64,000 nt of DNA from Flavobacterium sp. SCGC AAA160-P02 (GTDB lineage Bacteria > Bacteroidota > Bacteroidia > Flavobacteriales > Flavobacteriaceae), in NCBI GenBank assembly GCA_000383355.1, contig KB911168.1, forward strand, positions 27,154 to 91,153. Reading direction: 5' to 3'. Positions 1 to 9,255 of this stretch are shown here, in pieces; position 1 is the first letter of the stretch, and every line of letters begins with the position of its first letter. A program made the translations under genes and the position numbers. The notes beneath the pieces are model-generated. The model did no database searches. It was given only the letters and a program-made list of their open reading frames with translations, and was not told where the DNA came from.

Positions 1-1
1 T

Positions 2-790
2 GTAGATGAACTAATTATAGATTTTTTTAAATCACCAAAAAAGATCTCTGTAGCTATGAGTGGTACTCCGCTAGATAATATTCAGCAAACTTCGTATGTA
101 GTTACTAATTTCTATACCAAAGCAAATTTGCTAAATCACTTATTAGCTGATAGAGAGGTTTTTACTAAAGTGTTAGTTTTTGTTTCTAACAAACGAAGAG
201 CAGATCTATTATTTGCTGCAGTAGAAGAAGTTTTTGGATCAGAAAGCTGTGTAATTCACTCCAATAAAACACAAAATTATAGGATTCGCTCTATTCGTCA
301 GTTCGACCAGGGAAGTAATCGTGTTCTAGTTGCTACAGATGTCATGGCTCGAGGATTAGACTTAGATGGAATCTCGCATGTTATTAATTTTGATACGCCT
401 TATTTTCCAGAAAACTATATGCATAGAATTGGTAGAACAGGAAGAGCAGAGCGTGAAGGACGAACAATTTTATTTTCAACAGAAAAAGAGCAAGAATCAA
501 AAGAAAGAATTGAAGCTTTAATGAAGTATGAAATCCCTGTACTTGATTTTCCAGAAGAAGTAGAATTAACGAAACAACTCACAGAGGAAGAACGCCCAAA
601 AGAAGATCAAGAAATATCAAAAAATAGAGTTTCTGAAGAATATATTCCTGGACCTGCTTTTCACGAAAAGAGTGAAAAAAACAGTAAAACCAATCAAGGA
701 GGTTCTTATAGGAGAGAGATTGCCAAAAAGTATAAAAAACCCAAAACACGCGGCGACAAGAATTACAATATGAGAAATAAAAAGAAATAA
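2..790 (+). CDS. DEAD-box RNA helicase, C-terminal part (5' end outside window)
   Basis: ATP-dependent RNA helicase, only the C-terminal RecA-like lobe plus tail is present. The reading frame is open to the left edge (codons from base 2 read VDELIIDFFKSPKK), so the ATG at 56 is internal. Helicase motif V (VLVATDVMARGLD) and motif VI (HRIGRTGRA) are intact. The lobe is followed by a charged, lysine-rich tail that ends in RNKKK, typical of RNA-binding tails in RhlE/CsdA-type bacterial helicases. The Walker A and DEAD motifs must lie upstream. The exact subfamily cannot be decided from this part. Confidence 0.93.
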   Translation, partial: VDELIIDFFKSPKKISVAMSGTPLDNIQQTSYVVTNFYTKANLLNHLLADREVFTKVLVFVSNKRRADLLFAAVEEVFGSESCVIHSNKTQNYRIRSIRQFDQGSNRVLVATDVMARGLDLDGISHVINFDTPYFPENYMHRIGRTGRAEREGRTILFSTEKEQESKERIEALMKYEIPVLDFPEEVELTKQLTEEERPKEDQEISKNRVSEEYIPGPAFHEKSEKNSKTNQGGSYRREIAKKYKKPKTRGDKNYNMRNKKK

Positions 791-956
791 ATTATTAGTT
801 GTTTTTTACCATTAATATGGGGATAATGCAACAATCTATCAATTTTACTCTATTATTCTAGATAGTTAGTTCATTTTATTGTTATTCTTCATTATTTATG
901 TAATTTTAGTTCATCTTTTAATTTGACCCCAATTATGTCGACTAACTTCTAGTATT

Positions 957-3893
957 ATGTATTATAAAAATTTTTCAATTGTTTTAATAGCTCTAATGTT
1001 TATGCAAACAATCTTCTCTCAGGAAGTAAAAAATGAGCCTCAAAAACCCTATTTGATAGGAAAGCCTTCAAAGGTAGAATATGTTTCATCAATTGCATCA
1101 AGAATTAATAATTTAGTAAGACCAGATCTTCAACAACAAAAAGAAATGTTAGATGGAAGATCTTCCAAATATGACGTTGTTATTGGTAAGGGTTCAGAAG
1201 GAGATGATCCTTTAGCAAAATATTCTGATAACTTAAGAAATAGTATTCCTTCTAGAACACCCGAATTAGTTTTTGAGACAGGAGCTTCAAATTCTAACCC
1301 TACAGATCCTTCAGGTGCCGTAGGACCCAATCATTATATTTCTGTAATTAATACCGCGTTTCAAATTTTTGATAAAAGTGGAGCTTCATTAACGGGTGGT
1401 TTGGTATCTCCAAATCCTACAATATTTCCATCAGGTGGCTGTTGTGATTTAACAGCAAGTTATGATAATGTTGCTGATAGATGGATTCTTAGTTTTCTTG
1501 GTGGCGGTGTTCAAGTAGCTGTCTCAGACGGGCCAGATCCAGTAAATGATAGTTGGACGGTTTACAGCTATTCAGCCGTAAGCGATTATCAAAAATTATC
1601 TGTTTGGAGAGATGGGTATTATATGACTGAAAATACGGGCAGTGCCAATAAATTACATGTATTTCAAAGAGATGCTATGATAGATGCTGCATCTGAAGGT
1701 ACAGAACCTCAAATATTATCATTTTCATTACCAGGGTTGGTAACCAGTGGTTTTCACAGTCCTCAAGTGTTGAACATAAGTAATGATAATTGGCCAACAA
1801 CAGGAGGTGCCACCGTAATGTATATGCAAGATGATGCATGGTCTGGAATAGATACAGATCATGTGAAATTATGGAATGTAGACATAGATTGGGAAACTCC
1901 AGGAGATTCTGAAGTTTCTGCAGCAGTAGAGCTAAGCACTACTGAGTTTGTTAGCGTATTTGATGGAGGTAGTTTTTCTAATTTACCACAACCAAATGAT
2001 GGAGCTACTTTAGATGCATTACAAGCAACCATTATGAATCAGGCACAATATAGAAAGTTTGCAACCTATAATTCTGCCTTGTTTAATTTTGTGATAGATG
2101 TAGATGGTTCTAGTACAAAACAAGCAGGAGTAAGATGGTATGAATTGCGTCAAACTGCAGATGGAGAACCATGGGAAATTTACCAAGAAGGAACCTATAC
2201 AGCACCAGACAACAGGCATGCTTGGAATGCAAGTTTAATTATGGATGTGCAAGGAAATATAGGAATGGGCTATACAGGAATGTCTAGTGCAAACAGTACA
2301 GATGATAGTGTGCTACTTGGGTCTTATTATACAGGTCGTTATTCAGGAGACCCTATCAATGTAATGACAATAGACGAAGGAACAATCATGGCAGGAGATG
2401 CCAATATTTTTAGTACTCGTTATGGAGATTATAGTAAAATAGATGTAGACCCTGCCAACGACAAAAAATTCTGGTTTGTTAATGAAGTAATGTCTAATGG
2501 AAGAAAAAATATAGCAGGAGTATTTCAAATTGCAGCAAATGCGGCAAATGATGTAGCAGTAATTAGTTTAGATACCCCTGTGACAGGAATATTAACAAGT
2601 ACTGAGACCATTACTGTTACCATTCGTAATTTTGGAGAAAACTCTGCAACAGGTTTTGATGTTAGCTATCAAGTAAATTCAGGAACTGTAATTACAGAGA
2701 CATTTACAGAAACTATAGCGTCTAATGAATCAGTACAATTTACCTTTACCACACCAGTAGATTTGTCTTCAGAAGGGCAGGTATATAGTATCTTATCTTC
2801 TGTTACGTTAACTGGTGATGAAGACTCAAGCAATGATTCAATTACAACAGAAATTACTCACGTATATTCAAATGATATAGGAGTTACTGCAATTACTGGT
2901 CCAGATGATGGAGAAGCATTAACTAATGAGTCTGTTGTAGTTACAATCGAAAATTTTGGAACAGCAACTCAATCAAATTTTCAAGCTTCTTATTCTATTA
3001 ATGGAGCTCCTTCAGTTTCAGAGAATGTTGCAGGTCCCTTAGATGCAGGAACTTCAATATCTTATACCTTTTCTACTTTAGGAAACTTCTCTATGGATGG
3101 AACCTATACTGTAGTAGCAGAAACATTATTAGCTTCAGACTCAGATATGACTAATAATTCGTTTCAAAGAGAGGTTTTAAACTCTGCATGTTATACAAGA
3201 ATTAACGATACAGAAAATACGATAGGGCCAGATATTGGGGTAACAACATCTATAATTAATATGGATCAAAATGCTGTAATTACTGACGTAAACTTAACTT
3301 TGAATATTGCACATACTTGGGATGCTGATTTAGAAGTAAAATTAATTGCTCCAGACGGTGTTACCGAGATAATTCTATTTGAGGATATTGGGAGTAATGG
3401 AGATAATTTTACAAATACGGTTTTAGATGACGATGCTAGCACTGTTATAAGTGACGGAGAAGCACCTTTTACAGGATCGTTTAGTCCTACTGGTAGTCTA
3501 AGTGATTTAAATGGATTACTATCTGGAGGAGATTGGACTCTTTATATAAATGATGATGCAGATGGGGATGGAGGGACTTTACTTGATTGGTCTATTCAAA
3601 TTTGTACAGAAGCTTCTCTTTCGGTATCTGATAATAAATTAGATGGAGAATTTAAGATTTTCAATAAAGGGAACAATCAATTTGAAGTATCTCTCGCTAA
3701 TACTTCTTCTTTTAATGATTTAGATTTAAATGTTTACAATATGGTAGGTCAAACACTGCTATGGAAAACCATTAAAAATACCTCAGGATTTTACTCTTAT
3801 ACAATAGATATGTCTCGTGCTTCAACAGGAGTTTATCTTGTTAGATTAGGGAATAATAGCAATGCAACTATTAAAAGAATAGTGGTTGAGTAG
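957..3893 (+). CDS. T9SS-secreted protein with CARDB-like repeats, P domain and sorting domain
   Basis: 978-residue exported protein. It has an N-terminal signal peptide ending near FSQ (residues 1-21), then a large probably beta-rich region (about 100-520). Two CARDB-like Ig repeats follow (about 530-740, each starting ND-V/I-A/G-V and containing VTIRNFGE or VTIENFGT). Next is a proprotein-convertase P-like domain (about 745-885: HTWDADLEVKLIAPDG, GGDWTLYINDDADGD). The last ~75 residues fit a type A T9SS sorting domain (NVYNMVGQ, STGVYLVRL, end IKRIVVE). No protease triad was recognised, so the P domain seems to be attached to a non-peptidase module. Function of the N-terminal region is unknown; cell-surface or secreted location is inferred from the sorting domain. 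Confidence 0.88.
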   Translation: MYYKNFSIVLIALMFMQTIFSQEVKNEPQKPYLIGKPSKVEYVSSIASRINNLVRPDLQQQKEMLDGRSSKYDVVIGKGSEGDDPLAKYSDNLRNSIPSRTPELVFETGASNSNPTDPSGAVGPNHYISVINTAFQIFDKSGASLTGGLVSPNPTIFPSGGCCDLTASYDNVADRWILSFLGGGVQVAVSDGPDPVNDSWTVYSYSAVSDYQKLSVWRDGYYMTENTGSANKLHVFQRDAMIDAASEGTEPQILSFSLPGLVTSGFHSPQVLNISNDNWPTTGGATVMYMQDDAWSGIDTDHVKLWNVDIDWETPGDSEVSAAVELSTTEFVSVFDGGSFSNLPQPNDGATLDALQATIMNQAQYRKFATYNSALFNFVIDVDGSSTKQAGVRWYELRQTADGEPWEIYQEGTYTAPDNRHAWNASLIMDVQGNIGMGYTGMSSANSTDDSVLLGSYYTGRYSGDPINVMTIDEGTIMAGDANIFSTRYGDYSKIDVDPANDKKFWFVNEVMSNGRKNIAGVFQIAANAANDVAVISLDTPVTGILTSTETITVTIRNFGENSATGFDVSYQVNSGTVITETFTETIASNESVQFTFTTPVDLSSEGQVYSILSSVTLTGDEDSSNDSITTEITHVYSNDIGVTAITGPDDGEALTNESVVVTIENFGTATQSNFQASYSINGAPSVSENVAGPLDAGTSISYTFSTLGNFSMDGTYTVVAETLLASDSDMTNNSFQREVLNSACYTRINDTENTIGPDIGVTTSIINMDQNAVITDVNLTLNIAHTWDADLEVKLIAPDGVTEIILFEDIGSNGDNFTNTVLDDDASTVISDGEAPFTGSFSPTGSLSDLNGLLSGGDWTLYINDDADGDGGTLLDWSIQICTEASLSVSDNKLDGEFKIFNKGNNQFEVSLANTSSFNDLDLNVYNMVGQTLLWKTIKNTSGFYSYTIDMSRASTGVYLVRLGNNSNATIKRIVVE

Positions 3894-3916
3894 CAGTAAA
3901 AAAATGTATGATTAAG

Positions 3917-3949
3917 AAAGAGAGCATTCCTATAAATGCTCTCTTTTTT
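3917..3949. terminator. Bidirectional intrinsic terminator
   Basis: AAAGAGAGCATT and AATGCTCTCTTT form a perfect 12-bp stem with a 6-nt loop followed by a T run. It lies between the convergent secreted-protein gene and the small lipoprotein gene and can serve both. Confidence 0.8.
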
Positions 3950-4295
3950 AATTAGTAGCTAAAATAACTTCTATAAGTGCTATTGGAGATGTGTTTTCAC
4001 AACGATTTTTCATTCTTAATGGAAGAAACTTAAAATAGATGGTCTCTTTTTTTAAAGAAAAAGAAAGAAATTTTTCGTCTTCAATATTTACAGGATCATA
4101 GGTGTTATTTTTTGAATCAGTGATGATCCAGCCACAATTTCCAGTATCTTTGGGTACTATTGAACCTAGTAAATATCCTTCCTTTTGATATGTTACTGCT
4201 GTTTTATTTGTAGTTAATTTTGTGCTCTCACAAGAGATCATTAGAAGTACTATAAAAAAAGTTAAAGCTATTAGTTTTAAATTTGGGTGTATCAT
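3948..4295 (-). CDS. Small lipoprotein of unknown function
   Basis: 115-residue protein. I chose the start MIHPNLKLIAL at 4295 because it gives a normal lipoprotein signal with lipobox LMISC (Cys about residue 22); a longer reading from 4337 only adds a non-signal-like leader. The mature part (about 93 residues) has no domain I recognise; it contains GNCGWIITDSKNNTYDPVN. It is divergent from the 121-residue gene at 4332, so the two share a roughly 40-bp promoter region. Probably anchored in the outer membrane or facing the periplasm. Confidence 0.72.
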   Translation of the reverse strand: MIHPNLKLIALTFFIVLLMISCESTKLTTNKTAVTYQKEGYLLGSIVPKDTGNCGWIITDSKNNTYDPVNIEDEKFLSFSLKKETIYFKFLPLRMKNRCENTSPIALIEVILATN

Positions 4296-4331
4296 AGGTC
4301 TAAATTTTAAAAAGTAAAAGATAATAAAATA

Positions 4332-4697
4332 ATGCAAGTATTAACGCAACAAGAATTACACAATCTTGCCATGAATATAGTAGGTAAGAAGTTAGAAGAA
4401 ATGGGCTATGAGTTTCAAGCCATCAACAGTCAGTTAAAAAGACACCCACAATTTGTATTGTTTAAAAAAGGAGAATCTCCTGTTTTTGTATTGGTAAAAG
4501 CTTCTAATAATATTCAGAATCCAGAAGAATATGATGTGCTATGGATGGAGACTTTTAAAGAACATGCTAAGAAACAGGACGCTAAAGTATGGTTTGCTGG
4601 TGTTGGAATAGCCAATGCAGAAAGTGTAGAAAATCCTGTTTTTAAAGACCAACCTTATTATGTGGCTTTTGAAGATTTTATTAAGATTTTAGAATAA
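4332..4697 (+). CDS. Conserved hypothetical protein, 121 aa (sometimes labelled NqrF-like)
   Basis: Small soluble protein beginning MQVLTQQELHNLAMNIVG, with the pattern HPQFVLFKKGESPVFVLVKA and a C-terminal YYVAFEDFIKI. It has no signal peptide or membrane segment. From memory, relatives in Flavobacteriaceae are sometimes named NADH-quinone reductase subunit F, but the cysteine cluster and FAD/NAD motifs of real NqrF are absent here, so that name is not supported. It may resemble a small nuclease-fold or sensor-like alpha/beta protein. An apbE gene, whose product flavinylates NQR subunits, lies 1 kb downstream. Function unknown. Confidence 0.75.
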   Translation: MQVLTQQELHNLAMNIVGKKLEEMGYEFQAINSQLKRHPQFVLFKKGESPVFVLVKASNNIQNPEEYDVLWMETFKEHAKKQDAKVWFAGVGIANAESVENPVFKDQPYYVAFEDFIKILE

Positions 4698-4732
4698 AAA
4701 AAAGCATTACAAATTGTAATGCTTTTTTTTAT
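4697..4732. terminator. Bidirectional intrinsic terminator
   Basis: AAAAAGCATTAC and GTAATGCTTTTT form a perfect stem with a 5-nt loop (AAATT), flanked by an A run and a T run. It sits between two convergent genes (4332-4697 and 4749-5594). Confidence 0.85.
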
Positions 4733-4748
4733 TTTGAAATACTAATTA

Positions 4749-5594
4749 TTACTCAGCTTTGGTTTCTAACATTTCAAAGAATTGACCAATTTTTGGTAAA
4801 ATAATAATCTTAGTTCTTCTGTTTTTAGATTTATTAGCAGGAGTGTCATTTGGTGCTAGCGGTACATAACTACTTCTACCCGCAGCAATTAATCTACTTG
4901 GTGCTACAGCAAATCTAGATTGTAATATTCTAGTAATAGATGTAGCTCTTTTGGTAGATAAATCCCAGTTATCTTGGATAATATCATTTTTTATTGGAGT
5001 GGCATCTGTATGACCTTCAATCATTACATCCATTTCTGGCTGGCTGTTAATAACAGTAGCAACTTTTTCTAATACTGAATATGCTTTTTCAGTTACGGTG
5101 TAGCTTCCGCTTTTGAATAATAATTTGTCTGAGATAGAGATAAAAACAACTGTTTTTTCAACATTTATTTCAATATCTTCATCATCAATCCCTTCTTTTA
5201 GCTCTTTTTTCAAGTTAAAAGCTACTACAAGATTTAAGGAATCTTTTTTGGTAGCAGCAGCTCTTATTCTATTAATGTATTTGTCTTTTTTGCTCAATTG
5301 AGCCAAGGTTTCTTTAATATTATCAGTAGCTCCTTGTGTTAGAACTGTTAAGTTATCAACATATTCTAAGGTTTTCTTTTTATCATTTTTTAAATCAGCA
5401 ATGATGCTATTTAAGTTTGCTACATCAGCATCACATTTTTCATTATCTATAACACATTTGGTCAAACTATTTTTAACGGCAAGTAGTTCGTCTTTAGCTT
5501 TGTCATGTTTTGCCTGTAGTGCTGCGTGTTCTTTTTGAGAAATACAAGAACTAATTAAAACTGAGGCAACTAGTAGTACAATTATTTTTTTCAT
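4749..5594 (-). CDS. OmpA-family lipoprotein (peptidoglycan-binding C-terminal domain)
   Basis: 281-residue envelope protein that likely tethers the outer membrane to peptidoglycan. It begins with a lipoprotein signal with lipobox LISSC (Cys 17), then a coiled-coil-like stretch (about 22-110) rich in K, A, L and N. The C-terminal OmpA/MotB-like domain (about 150-270) has the expected VMIEGHTDATPI, WDLSTKRA and NRRTKIIILP motifs. The architecture lipobox, coiled coil, OmpA domain is common in Bacteroidota. It is divergent from apbE (5722). Confidence 0.9.
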   Translation of the reverse strand: MKKIIVLLVASVLISSCISQKEHAALQAKHDKAKDELLAVKNSLTKCVIDNEKCDADVANLNSIIADLKNDKKKTLEYVDNLTVLTQGATDNIKETLAQLSKKDKYINRIRAAATKKDSLNLVVAFNLKKELKEGIDDEDIEINVEKTVVFISISDKLLFKSGSYTVTEKAYSVLEKVATVINSQPEMDVMIEGHTDATPIKNDIIQDNWDLSTKRATSITRILQSRFAVAPSRLIAAGRSSYVPLAPNDTPANKSKNRRTKIIILPKIGQFFEMLETKAE

Positions 5595-5721
5595 TTTTAT
5601 AATATTGATGATTACAACACAAAGTTAAAAATATTGACAGTATAATAAGGGTGATTAACAAAAATTTATGAACGATTTTTAAAAACTTTAAATTGTATCT
5701 TTATAAGCTAAAAATTAACGG

Positions 5722-6699
5722 ATGAAAAAGGCTTTTTTTATTTTTTTATTTTCCTCACTTTTTACCCTTATCTCATGTAATAAAGAGATTAATACACCTA
5801 TAAAACTTCAAGGATTTGTTTTTGGGACTTCTTACAATATAATTTATTACGATGTTGGTATTAGTTTTGAGGAAGAAATTATTCAATTATTTGAAGATAT
5901 AAATAATTCAATTTCTACATACATCCCTACATCGGATATTTCTAGAATTAACAGTGGTGATTCGGGTGTTATTGTTGATACTTATTTTAAGGAAGTTTTT
6001 TCTAAATCTGAACGAATATTTAAAGAAACAAATGGGTATTTTGATCCAACAGTGGGAAATTTAGTAAACGCTTGGGGTTTTGGACCTGAAAAACCTTTGA
6101 ATAATTTAGATAGCTCTAGCGTAAAAGACCTAATGAAGTTTGTTGGTTTTGACAAGGTTAAAATTGAAAATAATCAGGTCAATAAAAAATATTCTGAAAC
6201 ATATTTCGATTTTAATTCCATAGGTAAAGGATATGGTTTAGATATCATCGCACGTTTTTTAGAGTCTAAAAAAATTAAAAATTATTTAATTGAAATTGGA
6301 GGAGAAGTAAGGGTCAAAGGAACGAAACCTGAGGGCAAAATTTGGACTGTGCAATTAGAAAATCCAAATACTGATGGAACTCGATCAGCATATACATATC
6401 TGCAATTAACGAATAGCTCTATGGCAAGTTCTGGGAATTATAGAAAATTTAGAATGGCACCTACAGGTGAAAAATATGTTCATACAATTAATCCAAAGAC
6501 AGGATTTGCATTAGAAAGTAATTTATTAGCCGCAACAGTTATTGCTGAATTAGATTGTGCAGATGTAGACGCATATGCAACTGCATTTATGGCCATGGGA
6601 TTAGAAAAAACAGTAAAATTTTTGGAAGCTAAACCATATTTAAAAGTGGTTCTTATTTATGTAAATGAAGCTGGTAACTTGGCTGAGTTTAGAAACTAA
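5722..6699 (+). CDS. apbE: FAD:protein FMN transferase (ApbE family lipoprotein)
   Basis: 325-residue exported flavin transferase that covalently attaches FMN to target proteins such as NQR or RNF subunits. The signal peptide has lipobox LISC (Cys 19), so the enzyme is a periplasm-facing lipoprotein. ApbE hallmarks are FGTSYNIIYY near the N-terminus, FDFNSIGKGYGLDII, the IEIGGEVRVKG motif, and SSGNYRKF followed by YVHTINPKTG. Length is normal for the family. The gene ends in a 4-bp overlap with the convergent methyltransferase gene. The nqr operon itself is not in this window. Confidence 0.93.
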   Translation: MKKAFFIFLFSSLFTLISCNKEINTPIKLQGFVFGTSYNIIYYDVGISFEEEIIQLFEDINNSISTYIPTSDISRINSGDSGVIVDTYFKEVFSKSERIFKETNGYFDPTVGNLVNAWGFGPEKPLNNLDSSSVKDLMKFVGFDKVKIENNQVNKKYSETYFDFNSIGKGYGLDIIARFLESKKIKNYLIEIGGEVRVKGTKPEGKIWTVQLENPNTDGTRSAYTYLQLTNSSMASSGNYRKFRMAPTGEKYVHTINPKTGFALESNLLAATVIAELDCADVDAYATAFMAMGLEKTVKFLEAKPYLKVVLIYVNEAGNLAEFRN

Positions 6700-7457
6700 T
6701 CTTTGTAAACAACAGGTAAAATTTCGCCTTTCATTAATCGATATTTATCTGAAAGATCTGTGGAAATTTTTTTAGAATAAGCTATTTCTTTCACCTTAAA
6801 ACCTACAGAACGTAACTTCTCAAAATAATCACGACCATAAACTCTTACGTGATCATATTGTCCAAAAATTTTGGCTCTCTCTTTTCTATCTGTTATAGAG
6901 TTGTCTTCAAACGTAGATTCACGATTTAAATCTTGAGGTATTTGAAAAACACCCATTCCACCTTTTTTCATGACTCTATATAATTCTTTCATAGCCTTGG
7001 TGTCGTCTTGTATATGTTCTAATACATGATTGCAAAATACTATATCAAAAGAATCATCATTAAAAGGTAAGTTGGTAATGTCTGCTTTTACATCAGCTAT
7101 AGGCGAGTTTAAGTCTGCTGTAACATATTCGTGATTTAATTTTTTAAACCGAGTTACAAAACATTGTTCTGGAGCCATGTGTAAAACTTTTTTCTTTGAA
7201 GTAAAGAAGTCAGTTTCATTGGTTAAATACAGCCATAACAATCTATGACGCTCTAATGAAAGTGTACTAGGAGATAATACGTTTGGTCTTTGAATCTCAT
7301 ACCCATAGGGTAAAAATTTACGAAAACTATTGTTGTCTATGGGGTCTGTATATCTATTTCCTTTTAAATAATAGGCAATAAAAGGTTTTGCTACATAACT
7401 TAATTTGATAAGTAATGGGCGCGGAATTGTGTTTAATATGATTTTGAATAATTTCAA
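6696..7457 (-). CDS. Class I SAM-dependent methyltransferase
   Basis: 253-residue methyltransferase of the Methyltransf_11 type. A divergent glycine-poor motif I occupies VLHMAPEQCF (about residue 88), acidic motif II is YVTADL, and the motif IV/post-I region is FNDDSFDIVFCNHVLEHI. The methyl acceptor is not predictable. It lies 9 bp downstream of map on the same strand and so probably shares a transcript with it. Confidence 0.88.
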   Translation of the reverse strand: MKLFKIILNTIPRPLLIKLSYVAKPFIAYYLKGNRYTDPIDNNSFRKFLPYGYEIQRPNVLSPSTLSLERHRLLWLYLTNETDFFTSKKKVLHMAPEQCFVTRFKKLNHEYVTADLNSPIADVKADITNLPFNDDSFDIVFCNHVLEHIQDDTKAMKELYRVMKKGGMGVFQIPQDLNRESTFEDNSITDRKERAKIFGQYDHVRVYGRDYFEKLRSVGFKVKEIAYSKKISTDLSDKYRLMKGEILPVVYKD

Positions 7458-7466
7458 AAAATTAGT

Positions 7467-8279
7467 TTACAATGGTGATCGTCTGAACTCACTTTCTTCA
7501 TCACTTTCAATTCCTAAAGCCTCATAAATATATTTAAAAGTAGATAGTAGCTCTGGTTTTCCATGTACAATTGCAATATCATGCTCAAAATGAGCACTAG
7601 GTTTTCCATCTTGAGTTAAAATAGTCCAGCCATCACTAAGTTGATTGATTTTGTGCGTGCCTAAATTAATCATGGGCTCAATAGCAACAACCATTCCGTT
7701 GATGAGTTTTTTACCTCTACCACGTTTTCCATAATTTGGCATTTCAGGATCTTCATGCATCTTTCTTCCTAGGCCATGTCCTACAAGCTCTCTCACAACA
7801 CCATAACCCCTGTCTTCACAATATTTTTGTATGGCATATCCTACATCACCAATTCTGTTTCCAGCTTTTAATTCACGAATTCCCTCGTACAAGCTTTGTT
7901 TGGTAACTTCTAGTAGTTTTTTAGTTTCCTCTTCTATTTCTCCAACAGCAAAAGTGTAGGCATGGTCTCCATAAAAACCATTTTTTAAAGCACCACAATC
8001 TATAGAAATAATATCTCCTTCTTGCAAAGGCTTATCATTAGGTATTCCGTGAACTACTTGAGCATTTGGACTCATGCAAAGTGTGTTTGGAAAATCATAC
8101 AGACCTAAAAATCCTGGAATAGCATCTTGGGAACGAATATATTCTTCAGCTATTTTATCTAAAAACAAGGTAGTTACTCCTGGTTTTACCTCTTTGGCAA
8201 GAATTCCTAAAGTTCTAGAGACTACCAAGGCACTTTCGCGCATAATCTCTATTTCTTCAGTAGTTTTTACTTTAATCAT
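7467..8279 (-). CDS. map: Methionine aminopeptidase, type I
   Basis: 270-residue metallopeptidase that removes the initiator Met from nascent proteins in the cytosol. Metal-ligand motifs are in place: SIDCGALKNGFYGDHAYTF (two Asp ligands), GHGLGRKMHEDP (His) and VVAIEPMI (Glu), with a final Glu/His region HFEHDIAIV. Length and start (MIKVKTTEEIEIM) match type I bacterial MetAPs. It is followed closely by the methyltransferase gene. Confidence 0.96.
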   Translation of the reverse strand: MIKVKTTEEIEIMRESALVVSRTLGILAKEVKPGVTTLFLDKIAEEYIRSQDAIPGFLGLYDFPNTLCMSPNAQVVHGIPNDKPLQEGDIISIDCGALKNGFYGDHAYTFAVGEIEEETKKLLEVTKQSLYEGIRELKAGNRIGDVGYAIQKYCEDRGYGVVRELVGHGLGRKMHEDPEMPNYGKRGRGKKLINGMVVAIEPMINLGTHKINQLSDGWTILTQDGKPSAHFEHDIAIVHGKPELLSTFKYIYEALGIESDEESEFRRSPL

Positions 8280-8336
8280 AGTACGATTTAAAAGTGTAAA
8301 GATACTTTTAATTTTAAAAATATAGAGGAAGCATCC

Positions 8337-8738
8337 TTACTTCAAAAAAGAGAAAAAACCTTTTTTCTTTTTTATTTCAGGTTCATAGTTTAATAGTAGT
8401 TTATGAATAGCAGTCCATCCAATAAATCCTCCAATATTTCTGTCATCGACAAAAAAAGTTGCATTAATTTTTCTACTAATTTTACCATCAAATTCTTCTT
8501 CAGGATAGCTTTTATTGATTGCATAAAACTCAAGACCTTGTTGTTTGCAAAAATCAACAGCTTCTTGAAGTTTTTTTTCAGTTCTATAAGTCCATAAGAT
8601 TAAACGATGTCCTTCAGACTGTAATTTCTTCATGGTTTCGAAGGCAAAAATCATTGGTTTCCCAATATTTGGATATGCATCTTCTACGATTGTTCCGTCA
8701 AAATCAATGGCAATAATTAAGTGTTTATTAGGGAGCAT
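8337..8738 (-). CDS. Small HAD-superfamily hydrolase
   Basis: 133-residue HAD-like phosphatase core. The nucleophile motif is AIDFDGTIVEDAYP (residues about 10-23), motif II lies around LILWTYRT, and the acidic motif is FVDDRNIGGF. There is no cap domain of note, so it resembles the short Bacteroidetes HAD proteins of the BT0820 type. It starts immediately after the stop of the thioredoxin-like gene (8739), which suggests translational coupling. Substrate unknown. Confidence 0.87.
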   Translation of the reverse strand: MLPNKHLIIAIDFDGTIVEDAYPNIGKPMIFAFETMKKLQSEGHRLILWTYRTEKKLQEAVDFCKQQGLEFYAINKSYPEEEFDGKISRKINATFFVDDRNIGGFIGWTAIHKLLLNYEPEIKKKKGFFSFLK

Positions 8739-9254
8739 TTATTTTTCGTATGAATGTTTATAGTTGTTTTTTCGTATTATTTTTAAAATATCTTTTTCAA
8801 TTATCTCTATAGAATGCTCTACAAAACGACCAATTTCTTTTCCGTTTTCATAAAAAATAAAAGTGGGTGTATGTTTTATGGAATAGCCTTTCTGAAGATT
8901 ATTTGGTGTTTTTTTTCCTATGGTAATTCCAATCATTTGAAAGTTATTTGTAAAATCAAATGCTGCTAATTCCATAATTTTATAGAATCTTGGCAGTTCT
9001 CTTTTACTATCATGACACCAACTTCCTATAAAAGCTTTTACAGAAACATCTTTTATCCTTTTTTTAATTTTTTGAACTATCTTTTGATTAGGAAGATAGT
9101 CTTCGTAATTTTTTAAAAACCAATCTTTGTGTTTGCCTTTTAAGAAATCTGACTTATCAATATAACCAATTAAGTTACCATTTATATCTTCATTTTCTTG
9201 CCCATTTGCTAATGAAAATAAACATAAAAAGAATAAAAATAAAAGTTTTTTCAT
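8739..9254 (-). CDS. Thioredoxin-family exported protein with WCxxS active site
   Basis: 171-residue protein with an N-terminal signal peptide (ending near LANGQ), so periplasmic. The active-site region reads GSWCHDSKRELPRF, a WCxxS variant with a single cysteine, so it is unlikely to act as a classical dithiol oxidoreductase. The C-terminal half keeps the cis-Pro strand (KHTPTFIFYENG). It lies 1 bp after gpmI and directly ahead of the HAD gene in a minus-strand operon. Confidence 0.83.
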   Translation of the reverse strand: MKKLLFLFFLCLFSLANGQENEDINGNLIGYIDKSDFLKGKHKDWFLKNYEDYLPNQKIVQKIKKRIKDVSVKAFIGSWCHDSKRELPRFYKIMELAAFDFTNNFQMIGITIGKKTPNNLQKGYSIKHTPTFIFYENGKEIGRFVEHSIEIIEKDILKIIRKNNYKHSYEK

Positions 9255-9255
9255 A

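Noticed and set aside
3917..3949. An attenuator or riboswitch
   Set aside because: Placed between convergent genes with a plain stem and T run: an ordinary terminator.
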